Part shown: piece after piece, positions 11,363 through 23,081 of the stretch | Position numbering within the stretch: position 1 is the stretch's first letter | Layout of the letters: each line of letters begins with the position of its first letter | Assembly: GCA_945643635.1 (NCBI GenBank) | Contig: CALZFC010000009.1 | Span: 6,373,501-6,437,500 of the forward strand | DNA from: Allodiplogaster sudhausi | Lineage: Eukaryota; Nematoda; Chromadorea; Rhabditida; Diplogasteridae | Direction of reading: 5' to 3' | Length of the DNA: 64,000 nt | Program-made: the position numbers and the translations under genes | Notes under the pieces: model-generated | The model's database searches: none | The model's input: only the letters and a program-made list of their open reading frames with translations | What the model was told of the DNA's origin: nothing

Positions 11363-12671
11363 GATGTTTTGCAATTAATTCTGAACGATGTTTCGAAATT
11401 AGGTTCTCAATTTTGCATTGAAGTGTGGAGCAAATTGGTTAGGGTAAGAGAAAAAAGACCTTTTGGTGAGTGAATCCATCCCTAAATTAGAAGTCGGAAA
11501 TTTAGGAGGTTGTCAGGGTTACCGGGTGGTTATGGCGTGTGACTTATGATCATATGGTGGAAAAACCGCGTGGGTTCGCTCCCCGACTCTGGCAGAGCTT
11601 TTGCAATTAATTCTGAACGATGTTTCGAAATTAGGTTCTCAATTTTGCATTGAAGTGTGGAGCAAATTGGTTGGGGTAAGAGAAAAAAGACCATTTGGTG
11701 AGTGAATCCATCCCTAAATTAGAAGTCAGAAGTTTAGAAGGATGTCAGGGTGGCCGAGTGGTTAAGGCGTGTGACTTATGATCACATGGCGGAAGCACCG
11801 CGTGGGTTCGATCCCCGCCTCTGGCAGACCTTTTGCAACTAATTCTGAACGATGTTTCGAAATTATGTTCTCAATTTTGCATTGAAGTGTGGAGCAAATT
11901 GGTTAGGATAAGAGAAAAAAGACCTTTTGGTGAGTGAATCCATCCCTAAATTAGAAGTCGGAAATTTAGGAGGTTGTCAGGGTTACCGGGTGGTTATGGC
12001 GTGTGACTTATGATCACATGGTGGAAAAACCGCGTGGGTTCGCTCCCCGACTCTGGCAGAGCTTTTGCAATTAATTCTGAACGATGTTTCGAAATTAGGT
12101 TCTCAATTTTGCATTGAAGTGTGGAGCAAATTGGTTGGGGTAAGAGAAAAAAGACCATTTGGTGAGTGAATCCATCCCTAAATTAGAAGTCAGAAGTTTA
12201 GAAGGTTGTCAGGGTGGCCGGGTGGTTAAGGCGTGTGACTTATGATCATATGGTAGAAACACCGCGTGGGTTCGATCTTTGCCTCTGTCAGATCTTTTGC
12301 AATTAATTCTGAACGATGTTTCGAAATTATGTTCTCAATTTTGCATTGAAGTGTGGAGCAAATTGGTTGGGGTAAGAGAAAAAAGACCTTTTGGTGTGTG
12401 AATCCATCTCTAAATTAGAAGTCGGAAATTAAGGAGGATGTCATTGTGGCCGAGTGGTTAAAGCTAGTGACCTATTATCACACTACGGAAACGCCTCGTT
12501 GGTTCGCTCCCCGACTCTGGCAGAGCTTTTGCAATTAATTCTGAACGATGTTTCGAAATTAGGTTCTCAATTTTGCATTGAAGTGTGGAGCAAATTGATT
12601 GGGGTAAGAGAAAAAAGACCATTTGGTGAGTGAATCCATCCCTAAATTAGAAGTCAGAAGTTTAGAAGGAT

Positions 12672-12754
12672 GTCAGGGTGGCCGAGTGGTTAAGGCGTGT
12701 GACTTATGATCACATGGTGGAAACACCGCGTGGGTTCGATCCCCGCCTCTGGCA
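12672..12754 (+). tRNA. nev-tRNA-Ile(UAU), intact copy
   Basis: Intact body; second monomer of a six-monomer (1,392 bp) repeat of the 11048-12439 block. Confidence 0.92.
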
Positions 12755-15223
12755 GATGTTTTGCAATTAATTCTGAACGATGTTTCGAAATTAGGTTCTC
12801 AATTTTGCATTGAAGTGTGGAGCAAATTGGTTAGGGTAAGAGAAAAAAGACCTTTTGGTGAGTGAATCCATCCCTAAATTAGAAGTCGGAAATTTAGGAG
12901 GTTGTCAGGGTTACCGGGTGGTTATGGCGTGTGACTTATGATCACATGGTGGAAAAACCGCGTGGGTTCGCTCCCCGACTCTGGCAGAGCTTTTGCAATT
13001 AATTCTGAACGATGTTTCGAAATTAGGTTCTCAATTTTGCATTGAAGTGTGGAGCAAATTGGTTGGGGTAAGAGAAAAAAGACCATTTGGTGAGTGAATC
13101 CATCCCTAAATTAGAAGTCAGAAGTTTAGAAGGATGTCAGGGTGGCCGAGTGGTTAAGGCGTGTGACTTATGATCACATGGCGGAAGCACCGCGTGGGTT
13201 CGATCCCCGCCTCTGGCAGACCTTTTGCAACTAATTCTGAACGATGTTTCGAAATTATGTTCTCAATTTTGCATTGAAGTGTGGAGCAAATTGGTTAGGA
13301 TAAGAGAAAAAAGACCTTTTGGTGAGTGAATCCATCCCTAAATTAGAAGTCGGAAATTTAGGAGGTTGTCAGGGTTACCGGGTGGTTATGGCGTGTGACT
13401 TATGATCACATGGTGGAAAAACCGCGTGGGTTCGCTCCCCGACTCTGGCAGAGCTTTTGCAATTAATTCTGAACGATGTTTCGAAATTAGGTTCTCAATT
13501 TTGCATTGAAGTGTGGAGCAAATTGGTTGGGGTAAGAGAAAAAAGACCTTTCGGTGAGTGAATCCATCAATAAATTAGAAGTCGGAAATTAAGGAGGATG
13601 TCAGGGTGGCCGAGTGGTTAAGGCTAGTGACCTATTATCACACTACGGAAACGCCTCGTTGGTTCGCTCCCCGACTCTGGCAGAGCTTTTGCAATTAATT
13701 CTGAACGATGTTTCGAAATTAGGTTCTCAATTTTGCATTGAAGTGTGGAGCAAATTGGTTGGGGTAAGAGAAAAAAGACCTTTCGGTGAGTGAATCCATC
13801 CCTAAATTAGAAGTCGGAAATTAAGGAGGATGTCAGGGTGGCCGTGTGGTTCAGGCGTGTGACTTATGATCACATGGTGGAAACACCGCGTGGGTTCGAT
13901 CCCCGCCTCTGGCAGATATTTTGCAATTAATTCTGAACGATGTTTCGAAATTATCTTCTCAATTTTGCATTGAAGTGTGGAGCAAATTGGTTGGGGTAAT
14001 AGAAAAAAGATCTTTTGGTGAGTGAATCCATCCCTAAATTAGAAGTCGGAAATTTAGGAGGTTGTCAGGGTTACCGGGTGGTTATGGCGTGTGACTTATG
14101 ATCACATGGTGGAAAAACCGCGTGGGTTCGCTCCCCGACTCTGGCAGAGCTTTTGCAATTAATTCTGAACGATGTTTCGAAATTAGGTTCTCAATTTTGC
14201 ATTGAAGTGTGGAGCAAATTGGTTGGGGTAAGAGAAAAAAGACCATTTGGTGAGTGAATCCATCCCTAAATTAGAAGTCAGAAGTTTAGAAGGATGTCAG
14301 GGTGGCCGAGTGGTTAAGGCGTGTGACTTATGATCACATGGCGGAAGCACCGCGTGGGTTCGATCCCCGCCTCTGGCAGACCTTTTGCAACTAATTCTGA
14401 ACGATGTTTCGAAATTATGTTCTCAATTTTGCATTGAAGTGTGGAGCAAATTGGTTAGGATAAGAGAAAAAAGACCTTTTGGTGAGTGAATCCATCCCTA
14501 AATTAGAAGTCGGAAATTTAGGAGGTTGTCAGGGTTACCGGGTGGTTATGGCGTGTGACTTATGATCACATGGTGGAAAAACCGCGTGGGTTCGCTCCCC
14601 GACTCTGGCAGAGCTTTTGCAATTAATTCTGAACGATGTTTCGAAATTAGGTTCTCAATTTTGCATTGAAGTGTGGAGCAAATTGGTTGGGGTAAGAGAA
14701 AAAAGACCTTTCGGTGAGTGAATCCATCAATAAATTAGAAGTCGGAAATTAAGGAGGATGTCAGGGTGGCCGAGTGGTTAAGGCTAGTGACCTATTATCA
14801 CACTACGGAAACGCCTCGTTGGTTCGCTCCCCGACTCTGGCAGAGCTTTTGCAATTAATTCTGAACGATGTTTCGAAATTAGGTTCTCAATTTTGCATTG
14901 AAGTGTGGAGCAAATTGGTTGGGGTAAGAGAAAAAAGACCTTTCGGTGAGTGAATCCATCCCTAAATTAGAAGTCGGAAATTAAGGAGGATGTCAGGGTG
15001 GCCGTGTGGTTCAGGCGTGTGACTTATGATCACATGGTGGAAACACCGCGTGGGTTCGATCCCCGCCTCTGGCAGATATTTTGCAATTAATTCTGAACGA
15101 TGTTTCGAAATTATGTTCTCAATTTTGCATTGAAGTGTGGAGCAAATTGGTTGGGGTAAGAGAAAAAAGACCTTTTGGTGAGTGAATCCATCTCTAAATT
15201 AGAAGTCGGAAATTAAGGAGGAT

Positions 15224-15306
15224 GTCATTGTGGCCGAGTGGTTAAAGCTAGTGACCTATTATCACACTACGGAAACGCCTCGTTGGTTCGCTCCCCGACT
15301 CTGGCA
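15224..15306 (+). pseudogene. Decayed tRNA monomer, CCTATTA-loop class (representative)
   Basis: Reads CTAGTGA-CCTATTA-TCACACTA. The outer anticodon-stem pair is lost, position 33 is C instead of the near-invariant U, the variable-arm hairpin is broken, and the B box is GGTTCGCTCCC, replacing A58. The T stem GTTGG/CCCGA has two mismatches. The acceptor stem is unchanged. This class recurs dozens of times with the same changes, so it spread by array homogenisation after losing function. Confidence 0.8.
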
Positions 15307-15455
15307 GAGCTTTTGCAATTAATTCTGAACGATGTTTCGAAATTAGGTTCTCAATTTTGCATTGAAGTGTGGAGCAAATTGATTGGGGTAAGAGAAAAAA
15401 GACCATTTGGTGAGTGAATCCATCCCTAAATTAGAAGTCAGAAGTTTAGAAGGAT

Positions 15456-15538
15456 GTCAGGGTGGCCGAGTGGTTAAGGCGTGTGACTTATGATCACATG
15501 GTGGAAACACCGCGTGGGTTCGATCCCCGCCTCTGGCA
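15456..15538 (+). tRNA. nev-tRNA-Ile(UAU), intact copy
   Basis: Intact body; second monomer of the first 1,856 bp higher-order repeat. Confidence 0.92.
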
Positions 15539-15687
15539 GATGTTTTGCAATTAATTCTGAACGATGTTTCGAAATTAGGTTCTCAATTTTGCATTGAAGT
15601 GTGGAGCAAATTGGTTAGGGTAAGAGAAAAAAGACCTTTTGGTGAGTGAATCCATCCCTAAATTAGAAGTCGGAAATTTAGGAGGTT

Positions 15688-15770
15688 GTCAGGGTTACCG
15701 GGTGGTTATGGCGTGTGACTTATGATCACATGGTGGAAAAACCGCGTGGGTTCGCTCCCCGACTCTGGCA
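15688..15770 (+). pseudogene. Decayed tRNA monomer with damaged A box (representative)
   Basis: Keeps the CTTATGA anticodon loop but has GGTTACCGGGTGGTTATGGC in place of the normal A box and D arm, GGTGGAAAAACC in the variable arm, and the inactive B box GGTTCGCTCCC. Both pol III promoter elements are therefore hit. It is confined mostly to the right half of the array (first seen about 11512); a version without the A-box damage precedes it on the left. Confidence 0.78.
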
Positions 15771-15919
15771 GAGCTTTTGCAATTAATTCTGAACGATGTT
15801 TCGAAATTAGGTTCTCAATTTTGCATTGAAGTGTGGAGCAAATTGGTTGGGGTAAGAGAAAAAAGACCATTTGGTGAGTGAATCCATCCCTAAATTAGAA
15901 GTCAGAAGTTTAGAAGGAT

Positions 15920-16002
15920 GTCAGGGTGGCCGAGTGGTTAAGGCGTGTGACTTATGATCACATGGCGGAAGCACCGCGTGGGTTCGATCCCCGCCTCTGG
16001 CA
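15920..16002 (+). tRNA. nev-tRNA-Ile(UAU) variant with altered V-arm stem (representative)
   Basis: Recurrent variant with GGCGGAAGCACC in the variable arm, which introduces one mismatch in the four-pair stem. Anticodon loop, A box and B box are intact. Other copies start at 3212, 4591, 7130, 8973 and at the equivalent place in each higher-order repeat. It is possibly active. Confidence 0.75.
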
Positions 16003-17079
16003 GACCTTTTGCAACTAATTCTGAACGATGTTTCGAAATTATGTTCTCAATTTTGCATTGAAGTGTGGAGCAAATTGGTTAGGATAAGAGAAAAAAGACC
16101 TTTTGGTGAGTGAATCCATCCCTAAATTAGAAGTCGGAAATTTAGGAGGTTGTCAGGGTTACCGGGTGGTTATGGCGTGTGACTTATGATCACATGGTGG
16201 AAAAACCGCGTGGGTTCGCTCCCCGACTCTGGCAGAGCTTTTGCAATTAATTCTGAACGATGTTTCGAAATTAGGTTCTCAATTTTGCATTGAAGTGTGG
16301 AGCAAATTGGTTGGGGTAAGAGAAAAAAGACCTTTCGGTGAGTGAATCCATCAATAAATTAGAAGTCGGAAATTAAGGAGGATGTCAGGGTGGCCGAGTG
16401 GTTAAGGCTAGTGACCTATTATCACACTACGGAAACGCCTCGTTGGTTCGCTCCCCGACTCTGGCAGAGCTTTTGCAATTAATTCTGAACGATGTTTCGA
16501 AATTAGGTTCTCAATTTTGCATTGAAGTGTGGAGCAAATTGGTTGGGGTAAGAGAAAAAAGACCTTTCGGTGAGTGAATCCATCCCTAAATTAGAAGTCG
16601 GAAATTAAGGAGGATGTCAGGGTGGCCGTGTGGTTCAGGCGTGTGACTTATGATCACATGGTGGAAACACCGCGTGGGTTCGATCCCCGCCTCTGGCAGA
16701 TATTTTGCAATTAATTCTGAACGATGTTTCGAAATTATCTTCTCAATTTTGCATTGAAGTGTGGAGCAAATTGGTTGGGGTAATAGAAAAAAGATCTTTT
16801 GGTGAGTGAATCCATCCCTAAATTAGAAGTCGGAAATTTAGGAGGTTGTCAGGGTTACCGGGTGGTTATGGCGTGTGACTTATGATCACATGGTGGAAAA
16901 ACCGCGTGGGTTCGATCTTTGCCTCTGTCAGATCTTTTGCAATTAATTCTGAACGATGTTTCGAAATTATGTTCTCAATTTTGCATTGAAGTGTGGAGCA
17001 AATTGGTTGGGGTAAGAGAAAAAAGACCTTTTGGTGAGTGAATCCATCTCTAAATTAGAAGTCGGAAATTAAGGAGGAT

Positions 17080-18935
17080 GTCATTGTGGCCGAGTGGTTA
17101 AAGCTAGTGACCTATTATCACACTACGGAAACGCCTCGTTGGTTCGCTCCCCGACTCTGGCAGAGCTTTTGCAATTAATTCTGAACGATGTTTCGAAATT
17201 AGGTTCTCAATTTTGCATTGAAGTGTGGAGCAAATTGATTGGGGTAAGAGAAAAAAGACCATTTGGTGAGTGAATCCATCCCTAAATTAGAAGTCAGAAG
17301 TTTAGAAGGATGTCAGGGTGGCCGAGTGGTTAAGGCGTGTGACTTATGATCACATGGTGGAAACACCGCGTGGGTTCGATCCCCGCCTCTGGCAGATGTT
17401 TTGCAATTAATTCTGAACGATGTTTCGAAATTAGGTTCTCAATTTTGCATTGAAGTGTGGAGCAAATTGGTTAGGGTAAGAGAAAAAAGACCTTTTGGTG
17501 AGTGAATCCATCCCTAAATTAGAAGTCGGAAATTTAGGAGGTTGTCAGGGTTACCGGGTGGTTATGGCGTGTGACTTATGATCACATGGTGGAAAAACCG
17601 CGTGGGTTCGCTCCCCGACTCTGGCAGAGCTTTTGCAATTAATTCTGAACGATGTTTCGAAATTAGGTTCTCAATTTTGCATTGAAGTGTGGAGCAAATT
17701 GGTTGGGGTAAGAGAAAAAAGACCATTTGGTGAGTGAATCCATCCCTAAATTAGAAGTCAGAAGTTTAGAAGGATGTCAGGGTGGCCGAGTGGTTAAGGC
17801 GTGTGACTTATGATCACATGGCGGAAGCACCGCGTGGGTTCGATCCCCGCCTCTGGCAGACCTTTTGCAACTAATTCTGAACGATGTTTCGAAATTATGT
17901 TCTCAATTTTGCATTGAAGTGTGGAGCAAATTGGTAAGGATAAGAGAAAAAAGACCTTTTGGTGAGTGAATCCATCCCTAAATTAGAAGTCGGAAATTTA
18001 GGAGGTTGTCAGGGTTACCGGGTGGTTATGGCGTGTGACTTATGATCACATGGTGGAAAAACCGCGTGGGTTCGCTCCCCGACTCTGGCAGAGCTTTTGC
18101 AATTAATTCTGAACGATGTTTCGAAATTAGGTTCTCAATTTTGCATTGAAGTGTGGAGCAAATTGGTTGGGGTAAGAGAAAAAAGACCTTTCGGTGAGTG
18201 AATCCATCAATAAATTAGAAGTCGGAAATTAAGGAGGATGTCAGGGTGGCCGAGTGGTTAAGGCTAGTGACCTATTATCACACTACGGAAACGCCTCGTT
18301 GGTTCGCTCCCCGACTCTGGCAGAGCTTTTGCAATTAATTCTGAACGATGTTTCGAAATTAGGTTCTCAATTTTGCATTGAAGTGTGGAGCAAATTGGTT
18401 GGGGTAAGAGAAAAAAGACCTTTCGGTGAGTGAATCCATCCCTAAATTAGAAGTCGGAAATTAAGGAGGATGTCAGGGTGGCCGTGTGGTTCAGGCGTGT
18501 GACTTATGATCACATGGTGGAAACACCGCGTGGGTTCGATCCCCGCCTCTGGCAGATATTTTGCAATTAATTCTGAACGATGTTTCGAAATTATCTTCTC
18601 AATTTTGCATTGAAGTGTGGAGCAAATTGGTTGGGGTAATAGAAAAAAGATCTTTTGGTGAGTGAATCCATCCCTAAATTAGAAGTCGGAAATTTAGGAG
18701 GTTGTCAGGGTTACCGGGTGGTTATGGCGTGTGACTTATGATCACATGGTGGAAAAACCGCGTGGGTTCGATCTTTGCCTCTGTCAGATCTTTTGCAATT
18801 AATTCTGAACGATGTTTCGAAATTATGTTCTCAATTTTGCATTGAAGTGTGGAGCAAATTGGTTGGGGTAAGAGAAAAAAGACCTTTTGGTGAGTGAATC
18901 CATCTCTAAATTAGAAGTCGGAAATTAAGGAGGAT
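17080..18935 (+). repeat. Higher-order repeat copy 2 (1,856 bp)
   Basis: Repeats copy 1 monomer for monomer at an offset of exactly 1,856 bp. Only scattered single-base differences are seen by eye, for example GGTAAGGA for GGTTAGGA near 17934. Confidence 0.9.
17312..17394 (+). tRNA. nev-tRNA-Ile(UAU), intact copy
   Basis: Intact body; the equivalent of the 15456 copy exactly 1,856 bp later. Confidence 0.92.
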
Positions 18936-20559
18936 GTCATTGTGGCCGAGTGGTTAAAGCTAGTGACCTATTATCACACTACGGAAACGCCTCGTTGGTT
19001 CGCTCCCCGACTCTGGCAGAGCTTTTGCAATTAATTCTGAACGATGTTTCGAAATTAGGTTCTCAATTTTGCATTGAAGTGTGGAGCAAATTGATTGGGG
19101 TAAGAGAAAAAAGACCATTTGGTGAGTGAATCCATCCCTAAATTAGAAGTCAGAAGTTTAGAAGGATGTCAGGGTGGCCGAGTGGTTAAGGCGTGTGACT
19201 TATGATCACATGGTGGAAACACCGCGTGGGTTCGATCCCCGCCTCTGGCAGATGTTTTGCAATTAATTCTGAACGATGTTTCGAAATTAGGTTCTCAATT
19301 TTGCATTGAAGTGTGGAGCAAATTGGTTAGGGTAAGAGAAAAAAGACCTTTTGGTGAGTGAATCCATCCCTAAATTAGAAGTCGGAAATTTAGGAGGTTG
19401 TCAGGGTTACCGGGTGGTTATGGCGTGTGACTTATGATCACATGGTGGAAAAACCGCGTGGGTTCGCTCCCCGACTCTGGCAGAGCTTTTGCAATTAATT
19501 CTGAACGATGTTTCGAAATTAGGTTCTCAATTTTGCATTGAAGTGTGGAGCAAATTGGTTGGGGTAAGAGAAAAAAGACCATTTGGTGAGTGAATCCATC
19601 CCTAAATTAGAAGTCAGAAGTTTAGAAGGATGTCAGGGTGGCCGAGTGGTTAAGGCGTGTGACTTATGATCACATGGCGGAAGCACCGCGTGGGTTCGAT
19701 CCCCGCCTCTGGCAGACCTTTTGCAACTAATTCTGAACGATGTTTCGAAATTATGTTCTCAATTTTGCATTGAAGTGTGGAGCAAATTGGTTAGGATAAG
19801 AGAAAAAAGACCTTTTGGTGAGTGAATCCATCCCTAAATTAGAAGTCGGAAATTTAGGAGGTTGTCAGGGTTACCGGGTGGTTATGGCGTGTGACTTATG
19901 ATCACATGGTGGAAAAACCGCGTGGGTTCGCTCCCCGACTCTGGCAGAGCTTTTGCAATTAATTCTGAACGATGTTTCGAAATTAGGTTCTCAATTTTGC
20001 ATTGAAGTGTGGAGCAAATTGGTTGGGGTAAGAGAAAAAAGACCTTTCGGTGAGTGAATCCATCAATAAATTAGAAGTCGGAAATTAAGGAGGATGTCAG
20101 GGTGGCCGAGTGGTTAAGGCTAGTGACCTATTATCACACTACGGAAACGCCTCGTTGGTTCGCTCCCCGACTCTGGCAGAGCTTTTGCAATTAATTCTGA
20201 ACGATGTTTCGAAATTAGGTTCTCAAATTTGCATTGAAGTGTGGAGCAAATTGGTTGGGGTAAGAGAAAAAAGACCTTTCGGTGAGTGAATCCATCCCTA
20301 AATTAGAAGTCGGAAATTAAGGAGGATGTCAGGGTGGCCGTGTGGTTCAGGCGTGTGACTTATGATCACATGGTGGAAACACCGCGTGGGTTCGATCCCC
20401 GCCTCTGGCAGATATTTTGCAATTAATTCTGAACGATGTTTCGAAATTATCTTCTCAATTTTGCATTGAAGTGTGGAGCAAATTGGTTGGGGTAATAGAA
20501 AAAAGATCTTTTGGTGAGTGAATCCATCCCTAAATTAGAAGTCGGAAATTAAGGAGGAT
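18936..20559 (+). repeat. Higher-order repeat copy 3, seven monomers
   Basis: Repeats the first seven monomers of the unit; the eighth is replaced by a chimeric monomer at 20560. A related 12-monomer block, apparently the same unit with an internal four-monomer duplication, occupies 12440-15223. Confidence 0.87.
19168..19250 (+). tRNA. nev-tRNA-Ile(UAU), intact copy
   Basis: Intact body; the equivalent of the 17312 copy another 1,856 bp later. Confidence 0.92.
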
Positions 20560-20642
20560 GTCAGGGTGGCCGAGTGGTTAAGGCTAGTGACTTATGATCA
20601 CATGGTGGAAACGCCTCGTTGGTTCGCTCCCCGACTCTGGCA
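20560..20642 (+). pseudogene. Chimeric tRNA monomer
   Basis: Same mosaic as at 6434. It replaces the eighth monomer expected in the third higher-order repeat and so marks the end of that regular region. Confidence 0.76.
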
Positions 20643-20791
20643 GAGCTTTTGCAATTAATTCTGAACGATGTTTCGAAATTATCTTCTCAATTTTGCATTG
20701 AAGTGTGGAGCAAATTGGTTGGGGTAATAGAAAAAAGATCTTTTGGTGAGTGAATCCATCCCTAAATTAGAAGTCGGAAATTAAGGAGGAT

Positions 20792-20874
20792 GTCAGGGTG
20801 GCCGAGTGGTTAAGGCTAGTGACTTATGATCACATGGTGGAAACACCGCGTGGGTTCGATCCCCGCCTCTGGCA
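20792..20874 (+). tRNA. Chimeric tRNA monomer with intact 3' half
   Basis: Has the CTAGTGA 5' anticodon stem, which costs the outer pair. Everything after it (loop CTTATGA, V-arm hairpin, B box GGTTCGATCCC) is of the intact class. Function is uncertain. Confidence 0.6.
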
Positions 20875-21487
20875 GATGTTTTGCAATTAATTTTGAACGA
20901 TGTTTCGAAATTATGTTCTCAATTTTGCATTGAAGTGTGGAGCAAATTGGTTGGGGTAAGAGAAAAAAGACCTTTTGGTGAGTGAATCCATCCCTAAATT
21001 AGAAGTCGGAAATTTAGGAGGTTGTCAGGGTTACCGGGTGGTTCAGGCGTGTGACTTATGATCACATGGTGGAAACACCGCGTGGGTTCGATCCCCGCCT
21101 CTGGCAGATATTTTGCAATTAATTCTGAACGATGTTTCGAAATTATCTTCTCAATTTTGCATTGAAGTGTGGAGCAAATTGGTTGGGGTAATAGAAAAAA
21201 GATCTTTTGGTGAGTGAATCCATCCCTAAATTAGAAGTCGGAAATTTAGGAGGTTGTCAGGGTGGCCGGGTGGTTAAGGCGTGTGACTTATGATCATATG
21301 GTAGAAACACCGCGTGGGTTCGATCTTTGCCTCTGTCAGATCTTTTGCAATTAATTCTGAACGATGTTTCGAAATTATGTTCTCAATTTTGCATTGAAGT
21401 GTGGAGCAAATTGGTTGGGGTAAGAGAAAAAAGACCTTTTGGTGAGTGAATCCATCTCTAAATTAGAAGTCGGAAATTAAGGAGGAT

Positions 21488-21570
21488 GTCAGGGTGGCCG
21501 AGTGGTTAAGGCTAGTGACTTATGATCACATGGTGGAAACGCCTCGTTGGTTCGCTCCCCGACTCTGGCA
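21488..21570 (+). pseudogene. Chimeric tRNA monomer
   Basis: Same chimera as at 6434, and its spacer carries the same private changes (CTGAAAGATGTTTC and GAATCAATACCC), showing it is a copy of that monomer. Confidence 0.78.
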
Positions 21571-21720
21571 GAGCTTTTGCAATTAATTCTGAAAGATGTT
21601 TCGAAATTAGGTTCTCAATTTTGCATTGAAGTGTGGAGCAAATTGGTTGGGGTAAGAGAAAAAAGACCTTTCGGTGAGTGAATCAATACCCTAAATTAGA
21701 AGTCGGAAATTAAGGAGGAT

Positions 21721-21803
21721 GTCAGGGTGGCCGAGTGGTTAAGGCGTGTGACTTATGATCACATGGTGGAAACACCGCGTGGGTTCGATCCCCGCCTCTG
21801 GCA
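21721..21803 (+). tRNA. nev-tRNA-Ile(UAU), intact copy
   Basis: Intact body. The preceding spacer has the rare GAATCAATACCC variant, shared only with the spacer before the copy at 6666. Confidence 0.92.
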
Positions 21804-22632
21804 GATGTTTTGCAATTAATTTTGAACGATGTTTCGAAATTATGTTCTCAATTTTGCATTGAAGTGTGGAGCAAATTGGTTGGGGTAAGAGAAAAAAGAC
21901 CTTTTGGTGAGTGAATCCATCCCTAAATTAGAAGTCGGAAATTAAGGAGGATGTCATTGTGGCCGAGTGGTTAAAGCTAGTGACCTATTATCACACTACG
22001 GAAACGCCTCGTTGGTTCGCTCCCCGACTCTGGCAGAGCTTTTGCAATTAATTCTGAACGATGTTTCGAAATTAGGTTCTCAATTTTGCATTGAAGTGTG
22101 GAGCAAATTGATTGGGGTAAGAGAAAAAAGACCATTTGGTGAGTGAATCCATCCCTAAATTAGAAGTCAGAAGTTTAGAAGGATGTCAGGGTGGCCGAGT
22201 GGTTAAGGCGTGTGACTTATGATCACATGGCGGAAGCACCGCGTGGGTTCGATCCCCGCCTCTGGCAGATCTTTTGCAACTAATTCTGAACGATGTTTCG
22301 AAATTATGTTCTCAATTTTGCATTGAAGTGTGGAGCAAATTGGTTAGGGTAAGAGAAAAAAGACCTTTTGGTGAGTGAATCCATCCCTAAATTAGAAGTC
22401 GGAAATTTAGGAGGTTGTCAGGGTTACCGGGTGGTTATGGCGTGTGACTTATGATCACATGGTGGAAAAACCGCGTGGGTTCGCTCCCCGACTCTGGCAG
22501 ACTGAACGATGTTTCGAAATTAGGTTCTCAATTTTGCATTGAAGTGTGGAGCAAATTGGTTGGGGTAAGAGAAAAAAGACCATTTGGTGAGTGAATCCAT
22601 CCCTAAGTTAGAAGTCAGAAGTTTAGGAGGAT

Positions 22633-22702
22633 GTCAAGGTGGCCGAGTGGTTAAGGCGTGTGACTTATGATCACATGGTGGGTTCGATCCCCGCCTCTGG
22701 CA
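22633..22702 (+). pseudogene. tRNA monomer lacking the variable arm, after a terminator-less monomer
   Basis: Fifth copy of the V-arm deletion. The monomer before it has a 16 bp deletion at about 22501 that removes its T4 terminator (GGCAGACTGAACG), so transcription from there, if any, would read on into this copy. Confidence 0.8.
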
Positions 22703-22935
22703 GATCTTTTGCAATTAATTCTGAACGATGTTTCGAAATTATGTTCTCAATTTTGCATTGAAGTGTGGAGCAAATTGGTTGGGGTAAGAGAAAAAAGACC
22801 TTTTGGTGAGTGAATCCATCCCTAAATTAGAAGTCGGAAATTAAGGAGGATGTCAGGGTGGCCGAGTGGTTAAGGCGTGTGACTTATGATCACATGGTGG
22901 AAACACCGTGTGGGTTCGATCCCCACCTCTGGCAG

Positions 22936-23081
22936 AGTCTTTGCAATTTATTCTGAACGATGTTTCAAAATTAGGCACTTAATTTTGAATTGAAGTTTGG
23001 AACAAATGGGTTGGGTAAGAAAAAAAGACCCCATTGTGAGTGAATCCATCCCTAAATTAGAAGTCGGAAATTAAGGAGGAT
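22936..23081 (+). repeat. Diverged array spacer at the right edge
   Basis: The last full spacer has many changes absent elsewhere (GAGTCTTTGCAATTTATTC, TTAGGCACTTAATTTTGAAT, AAAAGACCCCATTGTG). Core spacers differ from each other by only a few bases. Edge decay with core homogeneity is typical of a satellite. Confidence 0.8.

Larger units (their letters stand above)
15224..17079 (+). repeat. Higher-order repeat copy 1, eight tRNA monomers (1,856 bp)
   Basis: Monomers start at 15224, 15456, 15688, 15920, 16152, 16384, 16616 and 16848. Class order: CCTATTA-loop, intact, A-box-damaged, GGCGG variant, A-box-damaged, CCTATTA-loop, GTGTGGTTC variant, hybrid. The next copy follows immediately with the same order. 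Confidence 0.9.
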
